From positions 1 to 58,229 of the forward strand of contig CAJTZX010000023.1 in NCBI GenBank assembly GCA_910584345.1: 58,229 nt of DNA, given 5' to 3'. Every line of letters starts with the position of its first letter. Positions within the stretch are counted from its first letter, which is position 1. Positions 44,001 through 50,910 of this stretch are shown piece after piece. The translations under genes and the position numbers were made by a program. This stretch comes from an uncultured Eubacterium sp. (GTDB taxonomy: Bacteria > Bacillota > Clostridia > Lachnospirales > Lachnospiraceae). The notes under the pieces were generated by a model that did not search any database, was not told the DNA's origin, and saw only the letters and a program-made list of their open reading frames with translations.

Positions 44001-44561
44001 CAGGAAGCCGCTGCACAATGCAAGGTTAAAATAGTTGGAATAGGCCATTTCTTTATATTTTTCTTCTATACCGCTGGGAGTGGAACGAAAATGATCCACA
44101 ACGTTGGCCGTAATATGAAATTGTTCATATGCTTTGTCGTACATTTGATGCTGAAGATATAAGATACCAAGGTGATAGGCTGCGATTCCTTTTTCCCATA
44201 AATAAGCCTGCGATGCTTGTTCCAGCATTTTTTGTGTAAACAGAAAAATAGATTCTGCGTCATTCACATAAGCATCTCCCAACTGATAGATCGTCGAGCC
44301 ATATCTTATGCACGTGATAAAAAATTCATGGAATGAACCGGACGGGTCTGTTTCCTGCAAAAGAATATAATTACTGAGACTTTTCGCACAGTGAAAATGT
44401 TCCAGAGATATTTCAATTCCATGTTCAATTTCATGCAGTCTATAAAAAGCAACTGCCAGATTCATATGTTCGATAATGCGAAGACTTGACGGTTCCTCTC
44501 CGAGGTCATCTAATAATTGCAATTTTTGGACTATTTGGGGAAGGTATTCCTTAGCATTCAT
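41049..44561 (-). CDS. TPR-CHAT caspase-like protease
   Basis: A 1170-residue protein. The N-terminal two-thirds (about 40-650) is built of repeated helical pairs typical of tetratricopeptide repeats (for example QIYAVRKSSYQLCAEAYDDL and NLGAIYMRQMQLDNAEIYLF). A linker leads to a C-terminal CHAT protease domain (about 790-1165) with the catalytic His in HISTHG (near 1007) and catalytic Cys in ILSCCVSG (near 1076), followed by SLWEVDEKAT. Both catalytic residues are present, so it is predicted active. No signal peptide or membrane helix is visible. It lies 21 bases after a small gene in the same operon. CHAT-TPR proteins are effectors in several bacterial defence and conflict systems. The start has GGAGG upstream. 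Confidence 0.88.
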   Translation of the reverse strand: MNAKEYLPQIVQKLQLLDDLGEEPSSLRIIEHMNLAVAFYRLHEIEHGIEISLEHFHCAKSLSNYILLQETDPSGSFHEFFITCIRYGSTIYQLGDAYVNDAESIFLFTQKMLEQASQAYLWEKGIAAYHLGILYLQHQMYDKAYEQFHITANVVDHFRSTPSGIEEKYKEMAYSNYFNLALCSGFLLKYDEQEKYLIHYVKIQYMMTERSDLHIITTLYILIEMYLKLHQIKKAEQTLKEAAKILQVLEQVPSDMNYYYKYYQYTINEGISENKKDLEFIDSSLNQTTHFPMLLDLADNLFKHPDLLAPGPPDQNLMAAPHFEFNDKNPGQIYAVRKSSYQLCAEAYDDLGQTDLAIQNFQLAYQAYEKENRKNILWEINYWISYSFALLNGTRYNEARKKSETCIALIDGLELDPEQSQHLYLPVFINLGAIYMRQMQLDNAEIYLFKALNICKNATPKGCYLKDEIIVLVNLAWLYLSQNLYDRTQFYADSAADLISKNTETNNIQLQIELYLIYANIQYQNGNLEESIQLIDKAIAKAGHTRLLLFNCYYLKGSILQSAHPQQAEQQYQNALEIIRPMKLEKNELYLAILLEIICTQKIPEKKHMDEIKLLLENTDIPGGYLKLSAYRRLIPRCITVNNWEDAYDYACKAVVAYSVAMEQAILSKNTEAILRHKDHMKYVYNLLFFFINCSDEDILNQIQFMNLFTYYKIGDYYLLQLIHPSFPADNGHNYRKIQLQLRNLQYLSKYLQQTDTKQTHELLLEKNAQLYWNEKNPMQEHLSTMDDKPSIPKEYMDFWIIDYYFPPNSFDENSPNCPFAVIWQPKALEKKQFVKLSKANQIAESIARFRKAVTNDAPTYDLEEELYRLLVEPLIRREPLMKTAKNFIICPEGEVTTVPFDLLFGTDCRILYAPFPDYIFAKSAPSSGPAAICTNPVVTSKNAFGLSPLYDCEQECSVVTSALQQAGYKTHIFYGDGNGDALPFEKYTLLDKLNTENYSVIHISTHGFYLQQKTPKTPAFLSADNSMQNPMHRCGLILNDSICDGQYNTANSVLWGEDILRTDLTGTKLAILSCCVSGLGYMESGNWLVGLQRAFFIAGVENLIVSLWEVDEKATSILMQYFYQNMCAGQPADLALQQAKNSLKAYKYGIYSTPYYWAGFIYIGKICMI

Positions 44562-44582
44562 GTCATTTACCTCCTCGTAGCA

Positions 44583-44999
44583 TTATTCTTGCATATTTTC
44601 CTGTTGTACAGGATTAGCGCTGCTTTCAATATCGATTCGAATTGTCCCGTTTTGCGAAACAGGAAGTTCTATTTTGAGCAACTGGTCAGGGTCAACAAGG
44701 GGAATGTCAACTTTTTCACGGGTGGTTCCATCACGATAATCAATCTGGATATGCGGATTTTTATCATTTTTATGATGTTTTACGAAGAAAGTGAACAGTG
44801 CGGTTAGGAAAGCAGGCAGAAAATCATTTTCCATCGATGCAACCCATGAGGAGACTTCTTCTATAATTTCAGGGAGTCCTTTCCGATGTTTGAAGGATTC
44901 TTGATTTAGTATTAGCTTGATTCCATCTTTTTCTAAAGCAGCAATGAATTCCGCCATATCTTCCTGTGTGAATAAAGCGCTGTCAAATTTTATGTACAT
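44583..44999 (-). CDS. Small companion of the CHAT protein, EACC1-like
   Basis: A 138-residue protein. It has a beta-rich start (MYIKFDSALFTQED), a Gly/Pro linker, one hydrophobic helix (about 78-92, NDFLPAFLTALFTFFV), then a charged strand pair with IQIDYRDGTTREKVDIP. This order (N-terminal ferredoxin-like strands, a hydrophobic helix, a terminal beta hairpin) resembles the effector-associated constant components described by comparative genomics next to CHAT and other effector proteases in conflict systems. The match is by pattern from memory, not by search. It is translated before the CHAT gene in the same operon; AGGAGG precedes the ATG at 44999. Confidence 0.7.
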   Translation of the reverse strand: MYIKFDSALFTQEDMAEFIAALEKDGIKLILNQESFKHRKGLPEIIEEVSSWVASMENDFLPAFLTALFTFFVKHHKNDKNPHIQIDYRDGTTREKVDIPLVDPDQLLKIELPVSQNGTIRIDIESSANPVQQENMQE

Positions 45000-45067
45000 A
45001 AGCAAAACCTCCTAAATGTGATTACAATTATTTGTTAATAACTTTAACATATTTAAAAGGATTTGTC

Positions 45068-45135
45068 CACTCGCTAGCAAAACAGTTGCTATTTTGTCGG
45101 GATTGCGCGAATAGTAACTGTTTTGCTAGCGAGTG
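45068..45135. repeat. 26-bp inverted repeat with 16-base loop
   Basis: Arms 45068-45093 and 45110-45135 are complementary except for one base pair. There is no T-run. It lies between the divergent CHAT and BlaI operons, so it could be a shared regulatory site, a recombination site or an insertion remnant. Confidence 0.8.
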
Positions 45136-45192
45136 CCATAGGCATTCGTCTTTCTCTGGGATTTTTTGGCAATATTTTTATCATAAATTTTC

Positions 45193-45247
45193 TTGACAAC
45201 CGATGACTATCGTGATAGTATACTAATGAAAACACTATTGCAATAGT
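45193..45247 (+). promoter_or_regulatory. blaI promoter with two dyad operators
   Basis: TTGACA (45193-45198), a 17-base spacer and TAGTAT (45216-45221). A near-perfect 14-bp dyad (45206-45219, ACTAT...ATAGT) overlaps the spacer and -10; a perfect one (45234-45247, same half-sites) lies downstream. The pair of identical half-sites is what a BlaI dimer would bind, implying autoregulation. Confidence 0.8.
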
Positions 45248-45269
45248 CATTTTCCGAGGAGGTAAAGTT

Positions 45270-45635
45270 ATGGATCTAAAATTGTTTGATTCTGAGTTAA
45301 AGGTTATGGATACGTTGTGGAAAGCCGGCGGGGACTTGCCGGCAGGGCAGATTGCAAAGATCTTGTCCGAAGAGATTGGCTGGAACCGCAATACAACGTA
45401 TACGGTGATTAAAAAGTGTATTGCCAAAGGTGCAGTGGAGCGCAGGGATCCAAAGTTTCAGTGTCATGCGCTGATAACGAGAAAGCAGGTGCAGAGCTTT
45501 GAGACAGAAGAGTTGATTGACAAGATGTTTGACGGCTCCAGACAAAAGTTTTTTGCAGCTTTCTTATCGGATGGGGAACTGACGGAGGAAGAAATTACGC
45601 AGCTTAAGGAAATGGTTTCCGGACTTGATAAGTGA
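45270..45635 (+). CDS. BlaI/MecI-family transcriptional repressor
   Basis: A 121-residue winged-helix repressor. It has FDSELKVMDTLWKAG, NRNTTYTVIKKCIAKGAVERR in the recognition region and a C-terminal dimerisation helix with the usual SDGELTEEEITQLKEM. It binds dyads such as those in its own promoter. BlaR1-type proteases normally cleave or release the repressor when a signal is sensed. The partner gene begins 10 bases after its stop. No beta-lactamase or PBP2a gene lies nearby, so control of the adjacent ABC module is the probable job. Confidence 0.93.
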   Translation: MDLKLFDSELKVMDTLWKAGGDLPAGQIAKILSEEIGWNRNTTYTVIKKCIAKGAVERRDPKFQCHALITRKQVQSFETEELIDKMFDGSRQKFFAAFLSDGELTEEEITQLKEMVSGLDK

Positions 45636-45645
45636 GGATGGATGT

Positions 45646-47175
45646 ATGGGTTTGTTAGAGATGAGTATTTCTGCAGGAGTGTTGATCTTGCTGCTGACGC
45701 TTATACGCGGAGGAAAACTTTTAAGTATTTCAAAACGGACAATTATGCTGCTATGGTTGGTTGTACTGGCCAGGCTGCTGCTGCCGGGCAGTCTGCCGAT
45801 GCGCAGGGGAATCGCAGTTCCGGTGCTTGGATTGCTGCAGCGGGTATGCAGTATGCATATAGGCATATCAAAGGAGGCAGGAGAGCATGTCGTAAGTGCG
45901 GCGCCAAAAGCGGCTTCTTTGGGCGCCGCAGAGCATATGGAGAGCAGTCTGATGCAGGCTGCCTTGCTGCTCTGGCTGCTAGGGCTGGCCGTTATGTGTA
46001 TTTATTTTGCATATTCTTATAGAAAGGAATATCGGTTGCTGTCACAGGCGCTTCCGTTGGAAAGTGTGCGATTACCGGCTGGCATACAAGTGTCAGAGGC
46101 ATACCAGACTGCTTTGCGGTTATCAGGAATGCAGATACGGAAAAAAAGAGTACGGATACTGATACATGACAGAATAAAATCACCGCTTGTATTTGGGATA
46201 CTTAGACAAAATATTGTAATTCCGAAAAGCCTGCTTTTTCTGGGACAGTCTCAGATGCAGTGTATCCTGACGCATGAAATGGTACACGTCAGACGTCATG
46301 ACAATGTTTGGAAGTTGTTATCTGCTGCTGCAGTTTGTGTGCATTGGTTTAATCCGGCGGTATGGCTGATGTATGTTTTGTTTGCAAGAGATTTGGAATT
46401 ATCCTGTGACGAGCATGTGCTGTCAGTATATGGCAGCCAGGGCAGGAAGGAATATGCGCAGACACTTTTAGCACTCGCAAAGAATCAAAAGGGAACAGCG
46501 TTGTTTTGCAGCGGGTTTTTGGAAAACCCAGTAAAAGAAAGGATTGTGGCTATTATGAAATATAAAAAATTAACAGGAATTGGTGTATTATGTGCGGTTA
46601 TGCTTTTGGCCGGGGCATCCTCTGTGTTTGCAACGAATGAACAGGAAACACAGACAGAGGACGCTAATATTGAGGTGAATCGTGCCGATCTACAGTCGAA
46701 AGATGCAGAGGAGAAATTTGCCAATTATTTGACGAAAGAAAAAGAAGATAAAGTAGATAAGAAGTCTTCCAACAATTCGTTGATAGAAAGTGAAGAAGGA
46801 GCAGATGGGAAATTCGTCAGTTATTCGATTCTGAAAGATGAAGACGGAAAGGAGGTCGTTGAAAAAAGCGGGAAAGGGAAGATAAAAAAGATTGGAGGAG
46901 AAACGATACTGGTAGAAGTTGGTGATACAGAATCTTTGCCTGATGGAGAAAATGTTCAGATAACATTTCATGGCGCTTCAGATATACAGGTGAATGTAAA
47001 CGAGCTTGAAAGCGGAAAAACCTATGAATATCATGCAGATAAGGAAAAGCTTGTGAAACTGGAAGAATATGAGCCGGAGTTGTCCAATGCTGCTTCTGAA
47101 GATAATTGTATCGTTGTGGATGAACAAAGAAGCTTTGAAGTGCCGGAATCTGTAGAGACGGAGAATGCAAAGTAA
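45646..47175 (+). CDS. BlaR1/MecR1-like M56 membrane metalloprotease lacking a penicillin sensor domain
   Basis: A 509-residue protein with several N-terminal membrane helices (about 1-125) and an M56 zinc protease domain with THEMVHVRRHD (HExxH near 210) and LELSCDEHVL. A further membrane helix follows (about 305-325), and the rest (about 330-509) is acidic and outside, without the transpeptidase-like SxxK or KTG motifs of BlaR1. It therefore senses something other than beta-lactams by that route. It is coupled to BlaI. The start at 45646 has a weak GAGG site; another frame starts 3 bases upstream but is short. Confidence 0.85.
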   Translation: MGLLEMSISAGVLILLLTLIRGGKLLSISKRTIMLLWLVVLARLLLPGSLPMRRGIAVPVLGLLQRVCSMHIGISKEAGEHVVSAAPKAASLGAAEHMESSLMQAALLLWLLGLAVMCIYFAYSYRKEYRLLSQALPLESVRLPAGIQVSEAYQTALRLSGMQIRKKRVRILIHDRIKSPLVFGILRQNIVIPKSLLFLGQSQMQCILTHEMVHVRRHDNVWKLLSAAAVCVHWFNPAVWLMYVLFARDLELSCDEHVLSVYGSQGRKEYAQTLLALAKNQKGTALFCSGFLENPVKERIVAIMKYKKLTGIGVLCAVMLLAGASSVFATNEQETQTEDANIEVNRADLQSKDAEEKFANYLTKEKEDKVDKKSSNNSLIESEEGADGKFVSYSILKDEDGKEVVEKSGKGKIKKIGGETILVEVGDTESLPDGENVQITFHGASDIQVNVNELESGKTYEYHADKEKLVKLEEYEPELSNAASEDNCIVVDEQRSFEVPESVETENAK

Positions 47176-47354
47176 AAATAAATCGAAACATCATTCTTGG
47201 GAAAGAAGACTTAGAAGAGGAGTAATATAATATACCTGCTAGGTAGTGAAAAACTATTTGGCAGGTATTTTTATTTTTCTGCAACGTTTTTGTTTTTCTG
47301 ACGAATATATAGGTAAAGCGGTACAAATCACGCTAATGATTGGGAGGTGAAGGC

Positions 47355-47891
47355 TTGGAGCGGGAGCTAAAATGGGTACGTGACATTGTGCGGCGCGGTT
47401 CGCGCAAGGCGGCGGATCAGCTTGTGCGGGAATATTATGATGATATTTATGCGTTTGTATTTAGGCAAATTGGAAACAGGGAAGATGCGTTGGACGTAAC
47501 ACAGGAGTGTTTTCTGGCAGCACTGCGCTCTCTGCCTTTTTATAACCCCCAAAAGGCAGGGCTTCGAACCTGGTTGTACCATATTGCATCACATAAGGTG
47601 ATAGACCAAAGACGTAAGCGAAAGATACAGTATTTGCCTATTGAAGAGCAGGAACTTGTGGACGAGAGAGATTTTACACAGGATATTCAAAATCATGAAC
47701 AGCTGCGGCAGGTGGAAGAGCTTGTTTGTGCAATGGATCCGCAGATTCAGGAAGTGTTTCGGCTTCGGGTATATGCAGAATATTCTTTTCCTGAGATAGC
47801 GGCAGTTCTGGCACAGCCGGAGTCTAAAATTAAAGCACAATATTACCGTTTGTCGGCAAGACTCAGGAAAGAAATGTCAGAAAAAAGTTAA
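47355..47891 (+). CDS. ECF sigma factor
   Basis: A 178-residue sigma-70 family protein of ECF type. Region 2 (about 15-80) has YYDDIYAFVFRQ, ALDVTQECFLAAL and LRTWLYHIASHKVIDQRRK; region 4 (about 120-170) has VFRLRVYAEYSFPEIAAVL and KAQYYRLSARLRK. The start is TTG at 47355, seven bases after GGGAGGTG; the earlier TTG at 47340 lies before that site. It follows the BlaR1-like gene and precedes a membrane protein gene, with an intervening hairpin and minisatellite. The next gene could be its anti-sigma factor, but no anti-sigma motif is clear. Confidence 0.88.
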   Translation: MERELKWVRDIVRRGSRKAADQLVREYYDDIYAFVFRQIGNREDALDVTQECFLAALRSLPFYNPQKAGLRTWLYHIASHKVIDQRRKRKIQYLPIEEQELVDERDFTQDIQNHEQLRQVEELVCAMDPQIQEVFRLRVYAEYSFPEIAAVLAQPESKIKAQYYRLSARLRKEMSEKS

Positions 47892-47933
47892 GGAACTATG
47901 AATAAATTGCAAAGTTATTTATTCACAGTTCCT
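47891..47933 (+). promoter_or_regulatory. Hairpin after the sigma factor gene
   Basis: About 15 bp at 47891-47905 pair with 47919-47933 with one or two mismatches. It has no T-run and sits just before the 9-bp minisatellite. Confidence 0.5.
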
Positions 47934-47942
47934 AAGGATGCG

Positions 47943-48020
47943 TAAATAGCATAAATAGTATAAATAGCATAAGTAGCATAAATAGCATAGATAGCATAAA
48001 TAGCATAAATAGCATAAATA
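47943..48020 (+). repeat. 9-bp minisatellite (TAAATAGCA)n, about 8.5 units
   Basis: Nearly identical 9-base units follow one another from about 47943 to 48020, with single changes (TAAGTAGCA, TAGATAGCA, TAAATAGTA). It lies 25 bases before the start of the next gene, whose ribosome site (GAGGAG) is directly after it. Unit number could vary by slippage and change spacing. Confidence 0.9.
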
Positions 48021-48044
48021 AAATAGATAGAGAGGAGTATCGTA

Positions 48045-48785
48045 ATGGAGAAAAACTATTTGATGAAAGTTGATGTTCCAGGTACGGAAGAAAAGGAAGA
48101 GCGTATCGCGCAGATTATTGAACAAAGTGTCCGAGAGCCGCAGCGGCTTGGAAGTGCATTGTGGAGTCTGTGGAGCGCGGTTGGTTTTCGCGGGATTTGT
48201 TTTGGAGTGTGGGACTGTATGCTGCTGGCGTTTTTACTGGACGGTATCTTGTGGGCGGCAGTCTATGAAACGGCAGGCAAAAATCCGCATTTACTCAGCC
48301 TGCTATTATTCCTTATGTCTCCGGTACTGTATGCAATGCTGCATCTTCTGACTGTATGGAAAGAGAGAATGGCTGGCATGTATCAGACCTTGATGGTGTG
48401 TAAGATGTCTTTGCGGCAGATGACGGTACTGCGGCTCATATTATTTGGAGGCATTTCTGTCATTTTTCTGAGCAGTATACATGTCTGGGCAGCAGGAGCA
48501 GGGGAAAATTTGTCGGTACTGCGGATGCTTAGTTTGTCTGTATCTGCCTTGTTTTTTTATGCCTGGATACAGCTGTTACTGGAGTGGAAGTGGCAGAATC
48601 GGTATGCTTATGGCGCGGCTCCTGCTATGTGGGGTGGATGTGGAATCGTGTTATTATCTGGTGGATGGGAATTGCAGATATTGGATCGGATTCCGACGGC
48701 AGCATTGCTTTTGTGTGCTGTTCTTTGCGCAAGTATTTATTTTGTCTCTTTAAAACAATATTATTTTGAACCGTGTACGATGTAA
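48045..48785 (+). CDS. Membrane protein of the BlaI-sigma-ABC module
   Basis: A 246-residue protein with a short soluble N-terminus (about 1-50, with EEKEERIAQIIEQ) and about six hydrophobic segments (roughly 55-75, 85-105, 128-150, 160-180, 195-212, 220-238). I do not recognise a family. Its position between sigma factor and ABC ATPase suggests an anti-sigma or transporter-associated role, which is inference. The start has GAGGAG upstream, immediately after the minisatellite. Confidence 0.75.
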   Translation: MEKNYLMKVDVPGTEEKEERIAQIIEQSVREPQRLGSALWSLWSAVGFRGICFGVWDCMLLAFLLDGILWAAVYETAGKNPHLLSLLLFLMSPVLYAMLHLLTVWKERMAGMYQTLMVCKMSLRQMTVLRLILFGGISVIFLSSIHVWAAGAGENLSVLRMLSLSVSALFFYAWIQLLLEWKWQNRYAYGAAPAMWGGCGIVLLSGGWELQILDRIPTAALLLCAVLCASIYFVSLKQYYFEPCTM

Positions 48786-48820
48786 GGAACTGTAAAACAG
48801 GGATCAATAAGGAGAAAAAG

Positions 48821-49705
48821 ATGTTATCAGTAGAACATGTAACAAAAAAATATGGTACGTTTACCGCACTGGAAGATGTGAATCTGACATTTGAAAATGG
48901 CGTCTATGGACTGCTTGCGCCAAACGGGGCAGGCAAGACGACGCTGATGAAAATGCTGGCGACGCTGCTTGCGCCTACGAGCGGAGTAATCCGTTGGAAT
49001 GGAGAGGATATTTGGGCGATGGGAGGGGATTACCGTGGACTGCTCGGCTATTTGCCGCAGGAGTTTGGATATTATAAAAATTATTCACCCAGGCAGTTTT
49101 TGACTTATATTGCCGCTTTACAATGCATGGAGCGAAAAGCGGCCAGACATCGTATTGATGAATTGCTGGAACGGGTATCTCTGACAGAGGTGAAAAATAA
49201 GAAAATGCGTCAGTTTTCCGGTGGGATGCTGCAGAGGGTTGGGATTGCACAGGCGATGCTTCATAATCCGAAGCTTTTGATTTTGGATGAGCCGACAGCT
49301 GGTTTGGATCCGAAGGAAAGAGTACGATTTCGGAATCTGATTCACCAGGTTTCCAAAGAAAGGATTGTGATTTTGTCAACGCATATTGTGTCGGATATTG
49401 AGACAATTGCAGGGCAGATTGTAATGATACGGGATCACAGGATTTTAAGGTGCGGGACGCCAATGGAGATTTGTGATACGATGCGTGGTAAAGTGTATGA
49501 AGTACCTGCAGGGACTAGGCTGAGAGAGGGAGAGTTTCTATTGAGCGAATGTCAGGGGGAATTTGGCCCAATGCTTCGGATTGTGTCACAAGCCGGGAAA
49601 GAGATCGAACAAAGTGTACAAGGAGCAAGAAAGGCTGCAGCGAATTTGGAAGATGCTTTTTTGTATATATACCGAAACGGTTACGATGAAAAAGATAGGA
49701 TGTGA
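48821..49705 (+). CDS. ABC transporter ATPase
   Basis: A 294-residue ATPase. Walker A reads APNGAGKTTL (the usual first Gly is Ala), Q-loop YLPQEFGYY, signature FSGGMLQRVG, Walker B LLILDEPTAG and H-loop STHI. The C-terminal tail is the BcrA/CcmA-like extension. Two permease genes follow on the same strand, so it drives an ABC-2 type exporter. The start at 48821 follows AAGGAG; a longer frame from 48773 has none. It is similar to the ATPase at 32749. Confidence 0.92.
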   Translation: MLSVEHVTKKYGTFTALEDVNLTFENGVYGLLAPNGAGKTTLMKMLATLLAPTSGVIRWNGEDIWAMGGDYRGLLGYLPQEFGYYKNYSPRQFLTYIAALQCMERKAARHRIDELLERVSLTEVKNKKMRQFSGGMLQRVGIAQAMLHNPKLLILDEPTAGLDPKERVRFRNLIHQVSKERIVILSTHIVSDIETIAGQIVMIRDHRILRCGTPMEICDTMRGKVYEVPAGTRLREGEFLLSECQGEFGPMLRIVSQAGKEIEQSVQGARKAAANLEDAFLYIYRNGYDEKDRM

Positions 49706-49709
49706 AAAA

Positions 49710-50858
49710 ATGTGCGGGAAGCTTGTATTTTTTGAAATGAAAAAATTATGTGGGATGCGGATGCTGTATGTGTTTGTGCTGTTGTGTATTGGGTTTAATG
49801 GATTGCTTATTTTGGGAAACCAATATGGAGAGGATTACGTATCGTATGTAAAAGAAGTGGGACAGAAGGTGGGTAGAAGGATGGGGGACGAATTTTCAGG
49901 AAAGGCTTTGCAGCTGTCTGCTTGTGTGGAAAAAGAAAGACTGCTGTCTGAGACTGGGAAAGCTACAGACATTTTTGAAACGTATGATCCGAATAAGACG
50001 GCTAAGCTGCTGATTGGCACATATCGTATGGAAGGATGGCCGGCAGAAGCGCTTGAAAGAAAGTATCAAAAGCAGGAGCAGAGGATTCATGAACTGGATG
50101 CGGCAGACGCTTCTATGGATTTGGGGGCAGCGGGAATGACAAAGACGCTGTTTGAGTTCCTGTTTGCGAAGCTGTGCAGGGCAGTCATTACAGAGGGGAT
50201 GCTGACAGCGGTATTTGCCGCGTTGTATATGAGCGGGTGCGAACAGACAGAACGGACGTGGCAGATCGTTTATGCAACAAGACGGGGACGCATGGTTCAT
50301 AGAGAAAAGCTTCTGGCCGGCTTTTTCTATACAATGGCCGTATATAGTGTGACAGCACAAGTTTCCTATATGGTGTTTGCGTTTGTATGGCAGCTGGGAG
50401 ATATTTGGAATACAAATATGTCTACACAGTTTTATACAATCAGCGCAAGCGGAATGGAAGTTCCATTTGTGCCGTGGATGGATGTTACGCTGCGCGGCTA
50501 CTTAGTGGCAGTGGTGATGCTTGGCGCTGGAGTGGCAGTATTGTTTTATCTGCTTGCTTATTTAGCGGGATTGCTGACAAAAAACAGTTTGAAGGCATTT
50601 CTTGTATTGTTTGCGGCATTTGCGCTTAATTTTGAGCTTATTATGCTGGCCGGGGATGCAGGCAGGTGGGGCCTTTATGAAGCAGCCTTATGGACACCGG
50701 TATTTTTCTGGTGGTCGCAGCCGTTGTGGTTTTCCGATATGGGGATCCAGGCAGTGATACCGTGGCAGGAGTGTGCGGTCGGGACGCTTTGTCTGGTCGC
50801 CGCTGTGCTGCTGCTGGTGTATGGATTTCATTATTTTAGCAGGAAAGATTTAGGATAA
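49710..50858 (+). CDS. ABC-2 permease 1 of the BlaI-controlled module
   Basis: A protein of about 382 residues with one N-terminal helix (about 15-35), a soluble extracellular loop (about 40-150), and about five C-terminal helices. Motif-like stretch CEQTERTWQIVYATRRGR lies in the first cytoplasmic loop, as in permeases paired with BcrA-like ATPases. The start is uncertain: ATG at 49710 is used, five bases after the ATPase stop; an in-frame ATG at 49686 would overlap it. The substrate is unknown. Confidence 0.78.
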   Translation: MCGKLVFFEMKKLCGMRMLYVFVLLCIGFNGLLILGNQYGEDYVSYVKEVGQKVGRRMGDEFSGKALQLSACVEKERLLSETGKATDIFETYDPNKTAKLLIGTYRMEGWPAEALERKYQKQEQRIHELDAADASMDLGAAGMTKTLFEFLFAKLCRAVITEGMLTAVFAALYMSGCEQTERTWQIVYATRRGRMVHREKLLAGFFYTMAVYSVTAQVSYMVFAFVWQLGDIWNTNMSTQFYTISASGMEVPFVPWMDVTLRGYLVAVVMLGAGVAVLFYLLAYLAGLLTKNSLKAFLVLFAAFALNFELIMLAGDAGRWGLYEAALWTPVFFWWSQPLWFSDMGIQAVIPWQECAVGTLCLVAAVLLLVYGFHYFSRKDLG

Positions 50859-50910
50859 CTTACTTGATCTGACAGGAAAGGGTTTATGATAACAGGATAA
50901 GGAGAATGAG

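Noticed and set aside
45270..47175. Beta-lactam resistance locus
   Set aside because: BlaI and an M56 protease are present, but the sensor lacks transpeptidase motifs and no beta-lactamase or PBP2a gene is nearby.
47943..48020. CRISPR-like array
   Set aside because: The repeats are 9 bp and contiguous with no spacers.
47919..48125. Minus-strand reading frame with repeated Tyr-Leu-Cys units
   Set aside because: It is the translation of the 9-bp minisatellite and lies opposite a well supported gene start; no ribosome site.
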